Notes: generated from the letters alone by a model not told the origin. A DNA stretch of 64,000 bases from Rhizobium laguerreae (GCF_002008165.1 NZ_MRDM01000032.1:248001-312000), one strand, 5' to 3'. Numbered from the stretch's first letter, positions 44,149 to 53,243 are shown. A program made the numbers and translations.

Positions 44149-45582
44149 ATGAACACGATCTCTTCCTATTCCCCCATCCACGTCGTCGGCGGCGGGCTTG
44201 CCGGTTCGGAAGCCGCCTGGCAGATCGCCGGTTCCGGCGTTCCGGTCATCCTGCATGAAATGCGCGGGGTGCGCGGCACGGATGCGCACAAGACCGACGG
44301 CCTTGCCGAACTCGTCTGCTCCAATTCCTTCCGTTCCGACGATGCGACCAGCAATGCCGTCGGCGTCATCCATGCCGAGATGCGCATGGCGGGCTCGCTG
44401 ATCATGGCCGCTGCCGATCGGTGCCAGGTACCGGCCGGCGGTGCGCTCGCCGTCGATCGCGATGGCTTCTCCGAGGCGGTGACCAAAGCGGTCCATGACC
44501 ACCCGCTCATCACCGTCGTGCGTGAGGAGATCACCGGCCTGCCGCCGAAGGATTGGGATCTAGCCATCGTCGCCACCGGACCGCTGACGGCGCCGTCGCT
44601 CGCGAGCGCCATCCAGACGGAAACCGGCGAGGATTCGCTTGCCTTCTTCGACGCCATCGCGCCGATCGTCTACCGCGAGAGCATCGATATGGATATCTGC
44701 TGGTATCAGTCGCGCTACGACAAGGTCGGCCCCGGCGGCACAGGCAAGGATTACATCAACTGCCCGATGGACGAAGCGCAGTACAATGCCTTCGTCGATG
44801 CGCTGATATCCGGCGATACGGTCGGTTTCAAGGAATGGGAGGGCACGCCTTATTTCGACGGTTGCCTGCCGATCGAGGTGATGGCCGAACGTGGCCGCGA
44901 GACGCTGCGCCACGGACCGATGAAGCCGATGGGGCTGACGAGCGCGCATAATCCGACGGTCAAGGCCTATGCCGTCGTGCAGCTGCGTCAGGACAATGCG
45001 CTCGGTACGCTCTACAATATGGTCGGCTTCCAGACGAAGCTGAAATATGGCGCGCAGGCGGATATCTTCCGGATGATCCCGGGTCTGGAAAATGCGGAAT
45101 TTGCCCGTCTCGGCGGTCTGCACCGCAACACCTATATCAACTCCCCCACCCTGCTCGATCCGTCGCTGACGCTGAAATCGCGGCCCGGCCTGCGCTTTGC
45201 CGGCCAGATCACCGGCTGTGAGGGTTATGTGGAAAGCGCCAGCGTCGGGCTGATGGCCGGGCGTTTCGCTGCCGCGGAACGCAAGGGCGAGGCGATCTCG
45301 CTACCGCCCGCGACGACGGCGCTCGGCTCGCTGCTCGGTCATATCACCGGCGGGCATCTCGTCACCGACGAGGAGCCGGGCAAACGATCGTTCCAGCCGA
45401 TGAACATCAATTTCGGGCTGTTTCCGGAGCTTCAGCCGGGTTCGATCGTCAAACCCGAAGGCGTCAAGCGCTTCCGCGGCAAGGACAAGACGATCATGAA
45501 GCGGCAGCTGATCGCACGCCGCGCGCTCGCGGACTGCGCCGCCTGGCTCGGCCAAAATTCGACGTTTGCCGAAAGCGCGTGA
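44149..45582 (+). CDS. trmFO: methylenetetrahydrofolate--tRNA-(uracil-5-)-methyltransferase
   Basis: 477 residues. This flavoenzyme makes ribothymidine-54 in tRNA using methylene-THF. N-terminal FAD-binding IHVVGGGLAGSEAAWQIA, then LAELVCSNSFRSDDATSNAVG with the conserved Cys, TGPLTAPSLA, a central CPMDEAQYNAF and C-terminal FAGQITGCEGYVESASVGLMAGRFAA are all present. ATG 44149 follows a terminator by 47 bases. Convergent with the gene ending at 45593. Confidence 0.97.
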   Translation: MNTISSYSPIHVVGGGLAGSEAAWQIAGSGVPVILHEMRGVRGTDAHKTDGLAELVCSNSFRSDDATSNAVGVIHAEMRMAGSLIMAAADRCQVPAGGALAVDRDGFSEAVTKAVHDHPLITVVREEITGLPPKDWDLAIVATGPLTAPSLASAIQTETGEDSLAFFDAIAPIVYRESIDMDICWYQSRYDKVGPGGTGKDYINCPMDEAQYNAFVDALISGDTVGFKEWEGTPYFDGCLPIEVMAERGRETLRHGPMKPMGLTSAHNPTVKAYAVVQLRQDNALGTLYNMVGFQTKLKYGAQADIFRMIPGLENAEFARLGGLHRNTYINSPTLLDPSLTLKSRPGLRFAGQITGCEGYVESASVGLMAGRFAAAERKGEAISLPPATTALGSLLGHITGGHLVTDEEPGKRSFQPMNINFGLFPELQPGSIVKPEGVKRFRGKDKTIMKRQLIARRALADCAAWLGQNSTFAESA

Positions 45583-45592
45583 GCAGCCACTT

Positions 45593-46060
45593 CTACTGCT
45601 GGTTCGCCGCCGAAATATTGCCGGGCGGCAGGTCCTTATCGGGCTCGGCGATATAATTGCCGAGCAGCCAGAGCGAAACCTCCGAGGCTTCCTTGGCGGT
45701 AGCGAATTCGAAATTGCCGTTGTGATGGGGTGCATCGAGAAAGTCGATCACCAGTCCCCTGCCCGTTTCCGAGCCGATGACGCGCACCCGGCCCGGCTCG
45801 ATCACGTGGCAGGAGAAATGGCGCGACATATTGCGCATGAAGCCGGCCTTGTTGTCGTGCAGGCGCACAAAGACGGCCTGGCCGTTTTCCGTCGCCTGCA
45901 GCTGACGGATCGCCTCGTTCGGAAAGGCACGGCCGAACTCGATGATGGCGAGGCCCGTGTCATGCAGGCCATCTTCCTTGTTCTGCGCGGCCATGCGCGT
46001 TGCCACGAAAGCAAAGAAAATGACGATGACGAAAAGGACGCACCAGACGATAATGCCCAC
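45593..46060 (-). CDS. membrane-anchored hypothetical protein
   Basis: 155 residues from GTG 46060, which has CGGAG seven bases upstream. An N-terminal transmembrane helix (GIIVWCVLFVIVIFFAFVAT) is followed by a soluble domain of no recognised family, with segments FGRAFPNEAIRQLQATENGQ, FVRLHDNKAGFMRNMSRHF and GRGLVIDFLDAPHHNG. Longer in-frame starts run into the upstream phytoene-synthase-like gene. Last gene in the secDF direction, 71 bases after its neighbour. Confidence 0.75.
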   Translation of the reverse strand: MGIIVWCVLFVIVIFFAFVATRMAAQNKEDGLHDTGLAIIEFGRAFPNEAIRQLQATENGQAVFVRLHDNKAGFMRNMSRHFSCHVIEPGRVRVIGSETGRGLVIDFLDAPHHNGNFEFATAKEASEVSLWLLGNYIAEPDKDLPPGNISAANQQ

Positions 46061-46131
46061 GCCGAGTCTCCGTTCAAAGGGTAGCGGTGGAAGCCTTGTA
46101 ACGCGCGAGACTTGCGCGAATTTGACCGATA

Positions 46132-46989
46132 TCAGATTTTTCGGCGTGCGGCAGCCAGCCCCATCCGCAGCTGGCGGCGCCATTGCGGCGGCTGCAGCGA
46201 CCGGTCGAACACCAAGGCCCCGCGTTTCTGCGCCATGACGAGCACCGGTTCGGCAAGCGTCGCCGGCAGGAAGGCTGGAAAGACGGCCGGCGCAATCGGC
46301 CCCGCCGCCCTCGCCTTTGCCAGATGTTCGCGACCGAGGCCGGCGAAGGCCTCGATGGCGGCAGAGATGCGCGGCCTGTCTTCGCCGGCGAGGAAGGCAT
46401 CGCGGTCGAGACCGGTGGCGGAAAGGATCTGCAGCGGAATATAGATCTGGCCGCGGCGGCGATGCAGCGGCATCAGCAGCAACAGCCCGGCGACCGCCTG
46501 GGCGACGCCGGCATGGCCGGCGGCGTCGGCCGAGCGTGCGGCCTCCTCCGGCGAAAGCACCAGGCTTGCGAGCTGAATCAGCGCCGATGCCGTTTCGCCG
46601 GCATAGCCTTCAAGCGAAAGACGTGTCTCCATCGGATCGTCATAGAGATCGAAGGTCCGGGCCTCGATCATGTCGATCAGCGTCGTGCGCGGCAGGCGAT
46701 GCGTTTCGATTGCGGTGAGAAGTGCTGCGGCGACGGGATTGGCCGCCGTCGAGCCGTGCGCGCTGCCTTCCAGAAGATCGTGCCAATATTGCAGCCGCAC
46801 CTGACCGGGCAAGGGCTCGTGGACGAGATCGCGGATGCGGGCAAGCTCGGCGTTGAAGGCGTAAAGAGCTGCGAGCGCGCCGCGCTTTTCCTCCGGCGAC
46901 AGCAGACAGGCGAGATAGCGGTCGCGATCGCTGTCACGCAGCATCGCCAGGCAGATCTCCTGGTTGGTCGCAATATGCGCATCAGTCAT
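46132..46989 (-). CDS. squalene/phytoene synthase-like protein (NDUFAF6-type)
   Basis: 285 residues with the isoprenoid-synthase fold (YLACLLSPEEKRGALAALYAFNAELARI at the start). The positions of the catalytic aspartate-rich motifs do not show DxxxD: the first region reads LARIRDLVHEP and the second SLEGYAGETASAL. This matches NDUFAF6, a complex I assembly factor, rather than an active carotenoid or squalene enzyme. It lies two bases after the NDUFAF3-like gene, behind secDF. Assembly-factor function is inferred from family and context. Confidence 0.88.
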   Translation of the reverse strand: MTDAHIATNQEICLAMLRDSDRDRYLACLLSPEEKRGALAALYAFNAELARIRDLVHEPLPGQVRLQYWHDLLEGSAHGSTAANPVAAALLTAIETHRLPRTTLIDMIEARTFDLYDDPMETRLSLEGYAGETASALIQLASLVLSPEEAARSADAAGHAGVAQAVAGLLLLMPLHRRRGQIYIPLQILSATGLDRDAFLAGEDRPRISAAIEAFAGLGREHLAKARAAGPIAPAVFPAFLPATLAEPVLVMAQKRGALVFDRSLQPPQWRRQLRMGLAAARRKI

Positions 46990-46991
46990 CG

Positions 46992-47378
46992 TCAGACCGC
47001 AATCAACGCCGCGGCGACGGCACGCTGCTCTGCGAGCATGATGTTGAAGGTGCGCACTGCAGCCCCGGTGCTCATCGGATCGGAGGAGATGCCGCGCGAC
47101 TTCAGCGCCAGCCTCAATTCTTCGGGCAGACGGCGAAGCTCGGTTCCAGTACCGACGAGCAGAACCTCGATATCGGCGGCCTCATCCAGCACCCGACGAA
47201 AATTTTCAGGCGACAGCGGTTTCGACATGTCCATATCCCAGCCATGAATGCCGGAGGGCAGGCAAAGGATCGAGCCGCGATGCGACATGTCGGCAAAACG
47301 AAAGCCGCCATTGCCGTAAGCATCGATCGGAGCGCGCCCGGGGAAATGCGCGGCGCGGATTTCTATGCCTTTTGCCAT
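46992..47378 (-). CDS. Mth938-like domain protein (NDUFAF3 homologue)
   Basis: 128 residues, DUF498/Mth938 fold. Typical parts are IDAYGNGGFRFADMSHRGSILCLPSG, VLLVGTGTELRRLPEELRLAL and MSTGAAVRTFNIMLAEQRAV. The human homologue NDUFAF3 is a complex I assembly factor. Start four bases after the secDF stop and stop two bases before the NDUFAF6-like gene, so the three are one transcript. Confidence 0.93.
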   Translation of the reverse strand: MAKGIEIRAAHFPGRAPIDAYGNGGFRFADMSHRGSILCLPSGIHGWDMDMSKPLSPENFRRVLDEAADIEVLLVGTGTELRRLPEELRLALKSRGISSDPMSTGAAVRTFNIMLAEQRAVAAALIAV

Positions 47379-47382
47379 GTTT

Positions 47383-49923
47383 TCAAACCACCGTGCCGGA
47401 TTTTACACCAGCATCCGTCTTGTTGCTCTCTTCCCCGTCGGGAGCCTCTGGCCGCAGCCGGAAGACGATCAAGACAGGAGCGGCGATATAGATCGAAGAG
47501 AAGGTGCCGAGAGCAACGCCGAAGAGCATCGCAAAGGTGAAGGAACGGATGACTTCACCGCCGAAGAGAAGGAGCGCCAGCAAGGCGATCAGCGTCGTCG
47601 CCGCGGTCAGAACGGTGCGCGACAGCGTCTGATTGATCGAAGCATCGATCAGGATCGACAGCGGCATCTTCTTGTATCGCTTCAGATTCTCGCGCATTCG
47701 GTCGTAGACCACGACCGTATCGTTCAGGGAGTAACCGACGATGGTCAGCACGGCGGCGACGCTCGTCAGGTTGAACTCGATGCCGGTGAGGACGAAGAGG
47801 CCGAGCATGATGATGACATCGTGCAGCGTTGCGACGATGGCGCCGACCGCGAACTGCCATTCGAAGCGGATCCAGATGTAGATCAGGATCGCCGCAAGTG
47901 CTGCAAGCACGCCGAGCGTCGCCATCATCGTCAATTCGCCCGAGATGGCAGGGCCGACGACCTCGACGCGGCGAAAGTCATAATCTTCCTGGAGCTCGCC
48001 GCGCACCAGCGTCGCCGCCGACTGCTCGGCATTTTCGCCGCCGCCCTGGGAAGCGATGCGGATCCGCGCATTCGCCGGCCCGCCCGTGGGCTCGACATTG
48101 ATCTCACCGAGATTGAGATCATTAAGGCGCGCGTTGAGATCGGCGATGTCGGCATTGCCTTGCTTCGCCGTCACCTCGATGAGCGAACCGCCGGTGAAAT
48201 CAATGCCGAGATGCAGGCCGACGGTGGCAAAGGCGGCCATGGCGATCAGCGAGATGACCGCCGACGCCGTAAAGACATAACGGCGGATCCCCATGAAGCG
48301 GATATTGGCGTGTTCGAAAAGGTGCGTCAGAACGCTCTTCGGCAGATGCCGGGGATGGCGCCTTCTCAACCAGACGGCAACGATCGAGCGTGTCAGCGTG
48401 AAAGCCGTGAAAACGGTCGTCAGGATGCCGATCGCGAGCGTCACGGCGAAACCGCGGATGGATTCGCTGCCGAGGAAGAAGAGGATGATGGCGGCAATGA
48501 AGATCGTGACGTTCGCGTCGACGATGGTTGCGAATGCGCGCGAGAAACCGCGTCCGACGGCCTCCGCAAAGGAATGGGTGGTTTTTTCCTCTTCGCGGAT
48601 TCGCTCATAGATCAGAACATTCGAGTCGACCGCCATGCCGACGATCAGCACGATTCCGGCAATCCCCGGCAAGGTGAGCGTCGCGCCGGCAAGGCTGAGC
48701 ACTGTGACGATGAGGATCAGGTTGAGGAAGAGCGAGGCGACGGCGATGAGGCCGAGGATGCGATAGAGCGCGATCATCAATGCCGCGACCAATACGACGG
48801 CGACGAGGCCAGCAACGAGACCGTTGAAGATGGAATCGGCGCCGAATCTCTGACTGACGCTGCGTTCCTCGACGCTGGTCAGCGTCGCCGGCAAGGCGCC
48901 GGCGCGCAGCATGATCGCAAGGTCGCGGACGCCACCCTCGGAGAAGTTTGCCGAAATCCGGCCCTCGCCGCCGGTGATCGCCGCATCGATGACCGGTGAC
49001 GACATCACCTGGTCGTCAAAGACGATGGCAAGGTGCTTGCCGATATTCTGCCCCGTCGCCTGCGCCAGCCGCTCTTTGCCTTCGGCATCGAGACGGTAGG
49101 CGATCGAGGTGTCCTGTGTCTGTGGATCGACGACAGGCTCTATATCGACCATGTTGCTGCCGGTGATGAAAGCTGTGCGGTCGACAAGGTACGGCACCGG
49201 CGGATCGTCAAGCGAATAGAGCACCTGCGATGTCGGCGGCCAGCGGCCGTTCAGCGCCTCCTGCCCGGACATGCTTTCGTCGATCAGATGAAAGGAAAGT
49301 TTGGCCGGCTGGTTGAGGATGTTCTTCAGCCGCTCCGCATCGATCGATCCCAACACCTGCACGACGATGCGGTCGGCGCCATCGGGGCGAACGAGGAAAT
49401 TATCATTGCCCAATCCGGCGATGCGGCGGCCAACGATATCGAGCGAGCGGGTCCGGGCGGAAGCGAGGTCAGCAGTAATGCCGGCGTCGGAAATCTGCAG
49501 CGAGAGCTGCCCCTGGTCACCCTGCTGCAGGGCGACCTCAGGTCCCGAATGTCCACTAGCCGTCGTCAAAGGCTTCAGGAGATCGACCGCCGCCTGTGTC
49601 TGGGCCGCATCGGTGATCCGCACGGTAACGGTCTGGTCATTGCCGGTCAGCCCGGTATAGCGGATGCCGGCGCCGCGTAGCGCGTTGCGCACATCGGCGA
49701 CCACCTCTTCCAGGCGGTCCCTGACGATATCGGAACGCTCGACCTTCAGAACGATATGCGAGCCGCCCTGCAGGTCGAGACCAAGCACTACGCGGTCGTG
49801 CCGCAACCAGTTCGGCAAGGAAGATCGCTGCGCCTCAGTCATCAGATTGGGCGCAGCGGCGACGATGGCCGCAAACGCGACCAGCCAAATCAGAAGTGTT
49901 TTCCAGCGGGAAAAATGCAACAT
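47383..49923 (-). CDS. secDF: fused SecD-SecF protein-export membrane protein
   Basis: 846 residues, SecD and SecF joined in one chain. The N-terminal helix (TLLIWLVAFAAIVAAAP) is followed by the SecD signature GLDLQGGSHIVL, the large periplasmic P1 domain, and six helices with IAGIVLIVGMAVDSNVLIYERIREE. The SecF half starts about residue 545 with a helix and HLGIDFTGGSLIEV, then SLNDTVVVYDRMREN near the end. It uses the proton gradient to finish preprotein translocation through SecYEG. yajC is 45 bases upstream. Confidence 0.97.
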   Translation of the reverse strand: MLHFSRWKTLLIWLVAFAAIVAAAPNLMTEAQRSSLPNWLRHDRVVLGLDLQGGSHIVLKVERSDIVRDRLEEVVADVRNALRGAGIRYTGLTGNDQTVTVRITDAAQTQAAVDLLKPLTTASGHSGPEVALQQGDQGQLSLQISDAGITADLASARTRSLDIVGRRIAGLGNDNFLVRPDGADRIVVQVLGSIDAERLKNILNQPAKLSFHLIDESMSGQEALNGRWPPTSQVLYSLDDPPVPYLVDRTAFITGSNMVDIEPVVDPQTQDTSIAYRLDAEGKERLAQATGQNIGKHLAIVFDDQVMSSPVIDAAITGGEGRISANFSEGGVRDLAIMLRAGALPATLTSVEERSVSQRFGADSIFNGLVAGLVAVVLVAALMIALYRILGLIAVASLFLNLILIVTVLSLAGATLTLPGIAGIVLIVGMAVDSNVLIYERIREEEKTTHSFAEAVGRGFSRAFATIVDANVTIFIAAIILFFLGSESIRGFAVTLAIGILTTVFTAFTLTRSIVAVWLRRRHPRHLPKSVLTHLFEHANIRFMGIRRYVFTASAVISLIAMAAFATVGLHLGIDFTGGSLIEVTAKQGNADIADLNARLNDLNLGEINVEPTGGPANARIRIASQGGGENAEQSAATLVRGELQEDYDFRRVEVVGPAISGELTMMATLGVLAALAAILIYIWIRFEWQFAVGAIVATLHDVIIMLGLFVLTGIEFNLTSVAAVLTIVGYSLNDTVVVYDRMRENLKRYKKMPLSILIDASINQTLSRTVLTAATTLIALLALLLFGGEVIRSFTFAMLFGVALGTFSSIYIAAPVLIVFRLRPEAPDGEESNKTDAGVKSGTVV

Positions 49924-49968
49924 TCTCTCGACGATCTTCCGATCCGGCGGTCCTGCGGTTATCGCTTG

Positions 49969-50316
49969 TTACGCCGCGTCGGCCTTGACCGGTTCACCCT
50001 TGACGCGAATTTCGGAGATGCCGCTGCGGACGATGCGCACGCGCACGCCGTCAGCGATCTCGACTTCGACTTCCTTTTCGTCGATCACCTTGGTGACCTT
50101 GCCGACGAGGCCGCCACCGGTGACGACCTGGTCGCCGCGACGGATCGCCTTCAGGGTCTCCTCACGCTTTTTTGCCTGCGCGCGCTGCGGACGGATCAGC
50201 AGGAAGTACCAGACGACCATCAGCGGCACGAACAGGATGATCATTTCGAAACCGGAGCCGCCGAATCCCGTTGCGGTATCGGTCGCGCTCTGGGCGAATG
50301 CCGGGGTGATGAACAT
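49969..50316 (-). CDS. yajC: preprotein translocase subunit YajC
   Basis: 115 residues with an N-terminal helix (MIILFVPLMVVWYFLLIRPQ) and the YajC motif FLLIRPQRAQAKKREETLKAI, followed by RGDQVVTGGGLVGKV. It belongs to the SecDF-YajC accessory complex. First gene of the yajC-secDF-NDUFAF3-NDUFAF6 operon. Its upstream side abuts a RIME-like repeat. Confidence 0.97.
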   Translation of the reverse strand: MFITPAFAQSATDTATGFGGSGFEMIILFVPLMVVWYFLLIRPQRAQAKKREETLKAIRRGDQVVTGGGLVGKVTKVIDEKEVEVEIADGVRVRIVRSGISEIRVKGEPVKADAA

Positions 50317-50463
50317 GCTAAACTCCTCAGGCTTGGGCGGCGGAACTCCGCCTCTCTTTTCAGGTTGCCGGACTATAGTTACGGCTTCGATGAATGCAAC
50401 AGAAACAGCCGGAAACAGTACCGATTCCGCTGCCTCATAACCTTTCCGCCGTCAAAACGCCAT

Positions 50464-50568
50464 GCTAAAGCGCGTCGCATCGAACTTGATCAATGCGACG
50501 CGCTTTAGCTCCTTTATTTTCAAGCATGTCGTTATCTCGGAACCGCCCCACACTTCCGGGCGACATGC
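50464..50568. repeat. RIME-like intergenic palindromic element
   Basis: A 17-bp perfect palindrome GCTAAAGCGCGTCGCAT (50464-50480) / ATGCGACGCGCTTTAGC (50493-50509) is followed by GCATGTCG (50524-50531) / CGACATGC (50561-50568). It fills the divergent gap between yajC and the DUF815 gene. Confidence 0.85.
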
Positions 50569-50626
50569 ATTAGCGTCATCGAAAGATCAAAGCGGATTGC
50601 CGCAGTGAGAAATCAGGAGGCCACCG

Positions 50627-51499
50627 ATGACCGAGGAAATCAACACAGCCCTGCTTGCCGAGCTGAAGCGGCTCGCAGACGCCGTCGAGCGTCTTGCCGG
50701 ACCGGCACCCGCCCTCAACGACTGGGATGCGGCCGACTGTTTCGTCTGGGCGCCACTGCGCCAGCATCTGCAGCCGGTCAAAAGGCCGAACCGGGTGGCG
50801 TTGACGCTTATCCGCGGCGTCGATCACGTGCGTGACATCCTGCACGAGAATACGGTGCGTTTCGCCGAGGGGTATGCCGCCAATAATGTGCTGCTCTGGG
50901 GCGCGCGCGGTATGGGCAAATCCTCTCTGGTCAAGGCCGTGCACGAGGATGTCCGGCGCGAAAGCAGCGCCTCGCTGAAATTGGTCGAAGTCCATCGTGA
51001 GGATATCGCCAGCCTTCCCAATCTGCTCGACCTCCTGAAGGACACGCCGTACCGCGTGATCGTCTTCTGCGACGATCTCTCCTTCGATCACGACGATACA
51101 GCCTACAAGTCGCTGAAGGCGGCACTCGACGGCGGCGTCGAAGGGCGGCCGGACAATGTGCTCTTCTACGCCACCTCCAACCGGCGCCATCTCCTGCCGC
51201 GCCACATGATGGAAAACGAGCAGTCGACGGCGATCAATCCGTCGGAGGCGGTCGAGGAGAAGGTTTCGCTTTCCGACCGCTTCGGCCTCTGGCTCGGCTT
51301 CCACAAATGCAGCCAGCAGGATTATCTCGGCATGATCGACGGCTATGCCGATCACTTCAAGCTCGGGCTCGAACGCGACAAGATGCATGCCGAAGCGCTG
51401 GAATGGGCAACGACGCGCGGCGCACGCTCCGGCCGCGTCGCGTGGCAGTATATTCAAGACCTGGCCGGACGCATGCGGGTTCACATCGACCGGGGCTGA
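50627..51499 (+). CDS. DUF815 AAA+-like ATPase
   Basis: 290 residues. The Walker A motif GARGMGKSSLVKAV is at about residue 90, and a Walker B-like FCDDLSFD about 148. A sensor-1-like ATSNRRHLLPRHM follows, then a small helical C-terminal domain. DUF815 ATPases are widespread and uncharacterised. A strong AGGAGG site precedes the ATG. The stop codon TGA runs straight into a RIME-like repeat. Confidence 0.9.
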   Translation: MTEEINTALLAELKRLADAVERLAGPAPALNDWDAADCFVWAPLRQHLQPVKRPNRVALTLIRGVDHVRDILHENTVRFAEGYAANNVLLWGARGMGKSSLVKAVHEDVRRESSASLKLVEVHREDIASLPNLLDLLKDTPYRVIVFCDDLSFDHDDTAYKSLKAALDGGVEGRPDNVLFYATSNRRHLLPRHMMENEQSTAINPSEAVEEKVSLSDRFGLWLGFHKCSQQDYLGMIDGYADHFKLGLERDKMHAEALEWATTRGARSGRVAWQYIQDLAGRMRVHIDRG

Positions 51500-51575
51500 A
51501 GCGCGTCGCGCCAATCGGAATTCATGCGACGCGCTTATGCACGTCGTTCTCCCAAAACCGCTGCCCACTTTTGGG
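51499..51575. repeat. RIME-like intergenic palindromic element at the DUF815 stop
   Basis: AAGCGCGTCGC (51499-51509) / GCGACGCGCTT (51526-51536), then CCCAAAA (51551-51557) / TTTTGGG (51569-51575). Its first base is the last base of the DUF815 stop codon. Same family as 50464-50568. Confidence 0.8.
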
Positions 51576-51593
51576 CCGCATCCATCAAATGAC

Positions 51594-51620
51594 AAAAGCC
51601 CGGCTGGCGGCCGGGCTTTT
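51594..51620. terminator. bidirectional rho-independent terminator
   Basis: An 11-bp perfect stem AAAAGCCCGGC / GCCGGGCTTTT with a 5-base loop. The A/T tails make it usable for both the DUF815 gene and the convergent NlpD-like gene. Confidence 0.88.
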
Positions 51621-51641
51621 GCGTTTCCTGGTACGCTGTAC

Positions 51642-53243
51642 CTATTCCAGGAAAGTCATCGGGTTGACCGGGGACGCATCCTTGCGCACCTCGAAATGGA
51701 CCTGTGGCTGCTTGACGTCGCCACTCATGCCGGAGACGGCGACGGTCTGACCGCGCTGGATCTTCTGGCCGCGGGCGACGCTCAGCGTATCGGCGTTGCC
51801 GTAGACGGTGACGGTACCGTCGTCGTGACGGACGAGAACCGTGTTGCCGAGTTCCTTCAGGCCGTTGCCGGCATAGATGACGACGCCGTTTTCGGCAGCC
51901 TTGATCGGCGTGCCCTGCGGTACCGAAATGTCGATGCCGTCATTGCGGTTGCCGTTGACGTTGGCGCCGTATGAAGCAATGACCTGGCCGCGCACCGGCC
52001 AGCGATATTTGCCGATGCCGGTCGATTCCGGCGCGACGGAGCTGACGTCCGACTTCTTCTCGACATCGTCGACGGTCTGAGTGGCGGCCGGCGCCTTGTA
52101 GGGCGCGGGCTGAACGGAAGCCGTCTGCTGGGCAGCCGCCGGCTGGGTCGGCTTCGCATCGACCTTCTCGGCCGGGATCGAGGCGGTCTTGATAGTGTCG
52201 GCAGTGCCGTTCGGGATCTTCAGAGCCTGACCGATGCGGAGCGAGCTGGCCGAAAGATTGTTGGCGGCTTTGATGTCGTCGACATTGCTACCGGTCGCCT
52301 TGGCAATCTTTGCCAGGGAATCGCCTTGCTTGACGACATAGGTCCCGGCAGGCGCCTTCGGATCCTTGCCGGCGCCGGCGGGAAGTTTGCCGGTGACATC
52401 GCCACTCGCCAGCGTCTTGTCGCGGGCGGAATTGACGTTTGGAACGACGGCGACGTTCTGCTCAGGTGCCTTCGGCGCCGGCATCTTGCCGGGCTTGGAA
52501 AGATCAGCCGCCTGCGACGCCGCCTTGGCGGCATTGCCGCCGTTGAGGGTCGGGATGAGGACCGCCTGGCCAGGCTGGGCGGCAGATGCCGTCTTCAGGT
52601 TGTTGACGCGCAGAATTTCTTTTTCGGGTACGCCAAAGCGCCTAGAGAGCGTGGCAATGCTTTCACCCGGACGCAGCGTCACCGATGGAGCGTTGGTCGC
52701 GGACCAGCCGGAAATCTTGGGCGTCGTGCCTGTGGTCAGCGTATCGGGCGTGACCTTCGGCGCGGCCGGCGCTACCAGTCGAGGCTTCTCAGCCTGCGGC
52801 GCAGCCGGGAAAGGCTGCGCGAGCGCGACTTCCTTTTCCCGCTGCCGGGAGGGTGCCGCGGCCGTCGGCGCGGCCAGCTCTGAACGCTGCACCGAGACCG
52901 GCGCGGAAGCGAGACGTGCGCTCGAGCTCGACGTGCGGGTGGGATCGTAACCCGGGCTTGCCGGATAAGGCTGGTTCAGTGCGTCATTGCCGCCGCCATA
53001 GCCTGACTGGCCGGCAACGGCCGAACTGCTAAGATCGGCGCGCGGCACCGGATCGCCCTGAGAACCGTTCATATTCCTACGCGGAATGGAACTTGTGGTG
53101 ATCTGGTCCTGCCCGGAGGAGGAAAACAAGCCGCCAAACCGTGTCACATCGGAGCTGCAGCCCGTTGCGGCACTTGCCAGCAGGCTAACAACCAGAAGAT
53201 TACCGGCCGACTTCCCGAACTTTGGCGAAAGACTGAAACGCAT
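51642..53243 (-). CDS. NlpD-like lipoprotein with two LysM domains and a degenerate LytM (M23) domain
   Basis: 533 residues. Lipoprotein signal with lipobox Cys about residue 29, a long Ser/Ala/Pro-rich linker, LysM domains at about 187-231 and 300-344, and an M23 domain at about 412-525. The catalytic positions are altered: GNRNDGIDIS has Asn where the first Zn His is expected, and TVTVYGNADTL lacks the second. VHFEVR keeps the last His. As in E. coli NlpD, this predicts a non-enzymatic activator of cell-division amidases. It follows surE-pcm, as nlpD does in E. coli. Confidence 0.9.
   Translation of the reverse strand: MRFSLSPKFGKSAGNLLVVSLLASAATGCSSDVTRFGGLFSSSGQDQITTSSIPRRNMNGSQGDPVPRADLSSSAVAGQSGYGGGNDALNQPYPASPGYDPTRTSSSSARLASAPVSVQRSELAAPTAAAPSRQREKEVALAQPFPAAPQAEKPRLVAPAAPKVTPDTLTTGTTPKISGWSATNAPSVTLRPGESIATLSRRFGVPEKEILRVNNLKTASAAQPGQAVLIPTLNGGNAAKAASQAADLSKPGKMPAPKAPEQNVAVVPNVNSARDKTLASGDVTGKLPAGAGKDPKAPAGTYVVKQGDSLAKIAKATGSNVDDIKAANNLSASSLRIGQALKIPNGTADTIKTASIPAEKVDAKPTQPAAAQQTASVQPAPYKAPAATQTVDDVEKKSDVSSVAPESTGIGKYRWPVRGQVIASYGANVNGNRNDGIDISVPQGTPIKAAENGVVIYAGNGLKELGNTVLVRHDDGTVTVYGNADTLSVARGQKIQRGQTVAVSGMSGDVKQPQVHFEVRKDASPVNPMTFLE

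Noticed and set aside
46132..46989. Carotenoid or hopanoid biosynthesis enzyme
   Set aside because: No aspartate-rich catalytic motifs are recognisable, and the gene sits in the secDF/NDUFAF3 operon with no isoprenoid genes nearby.
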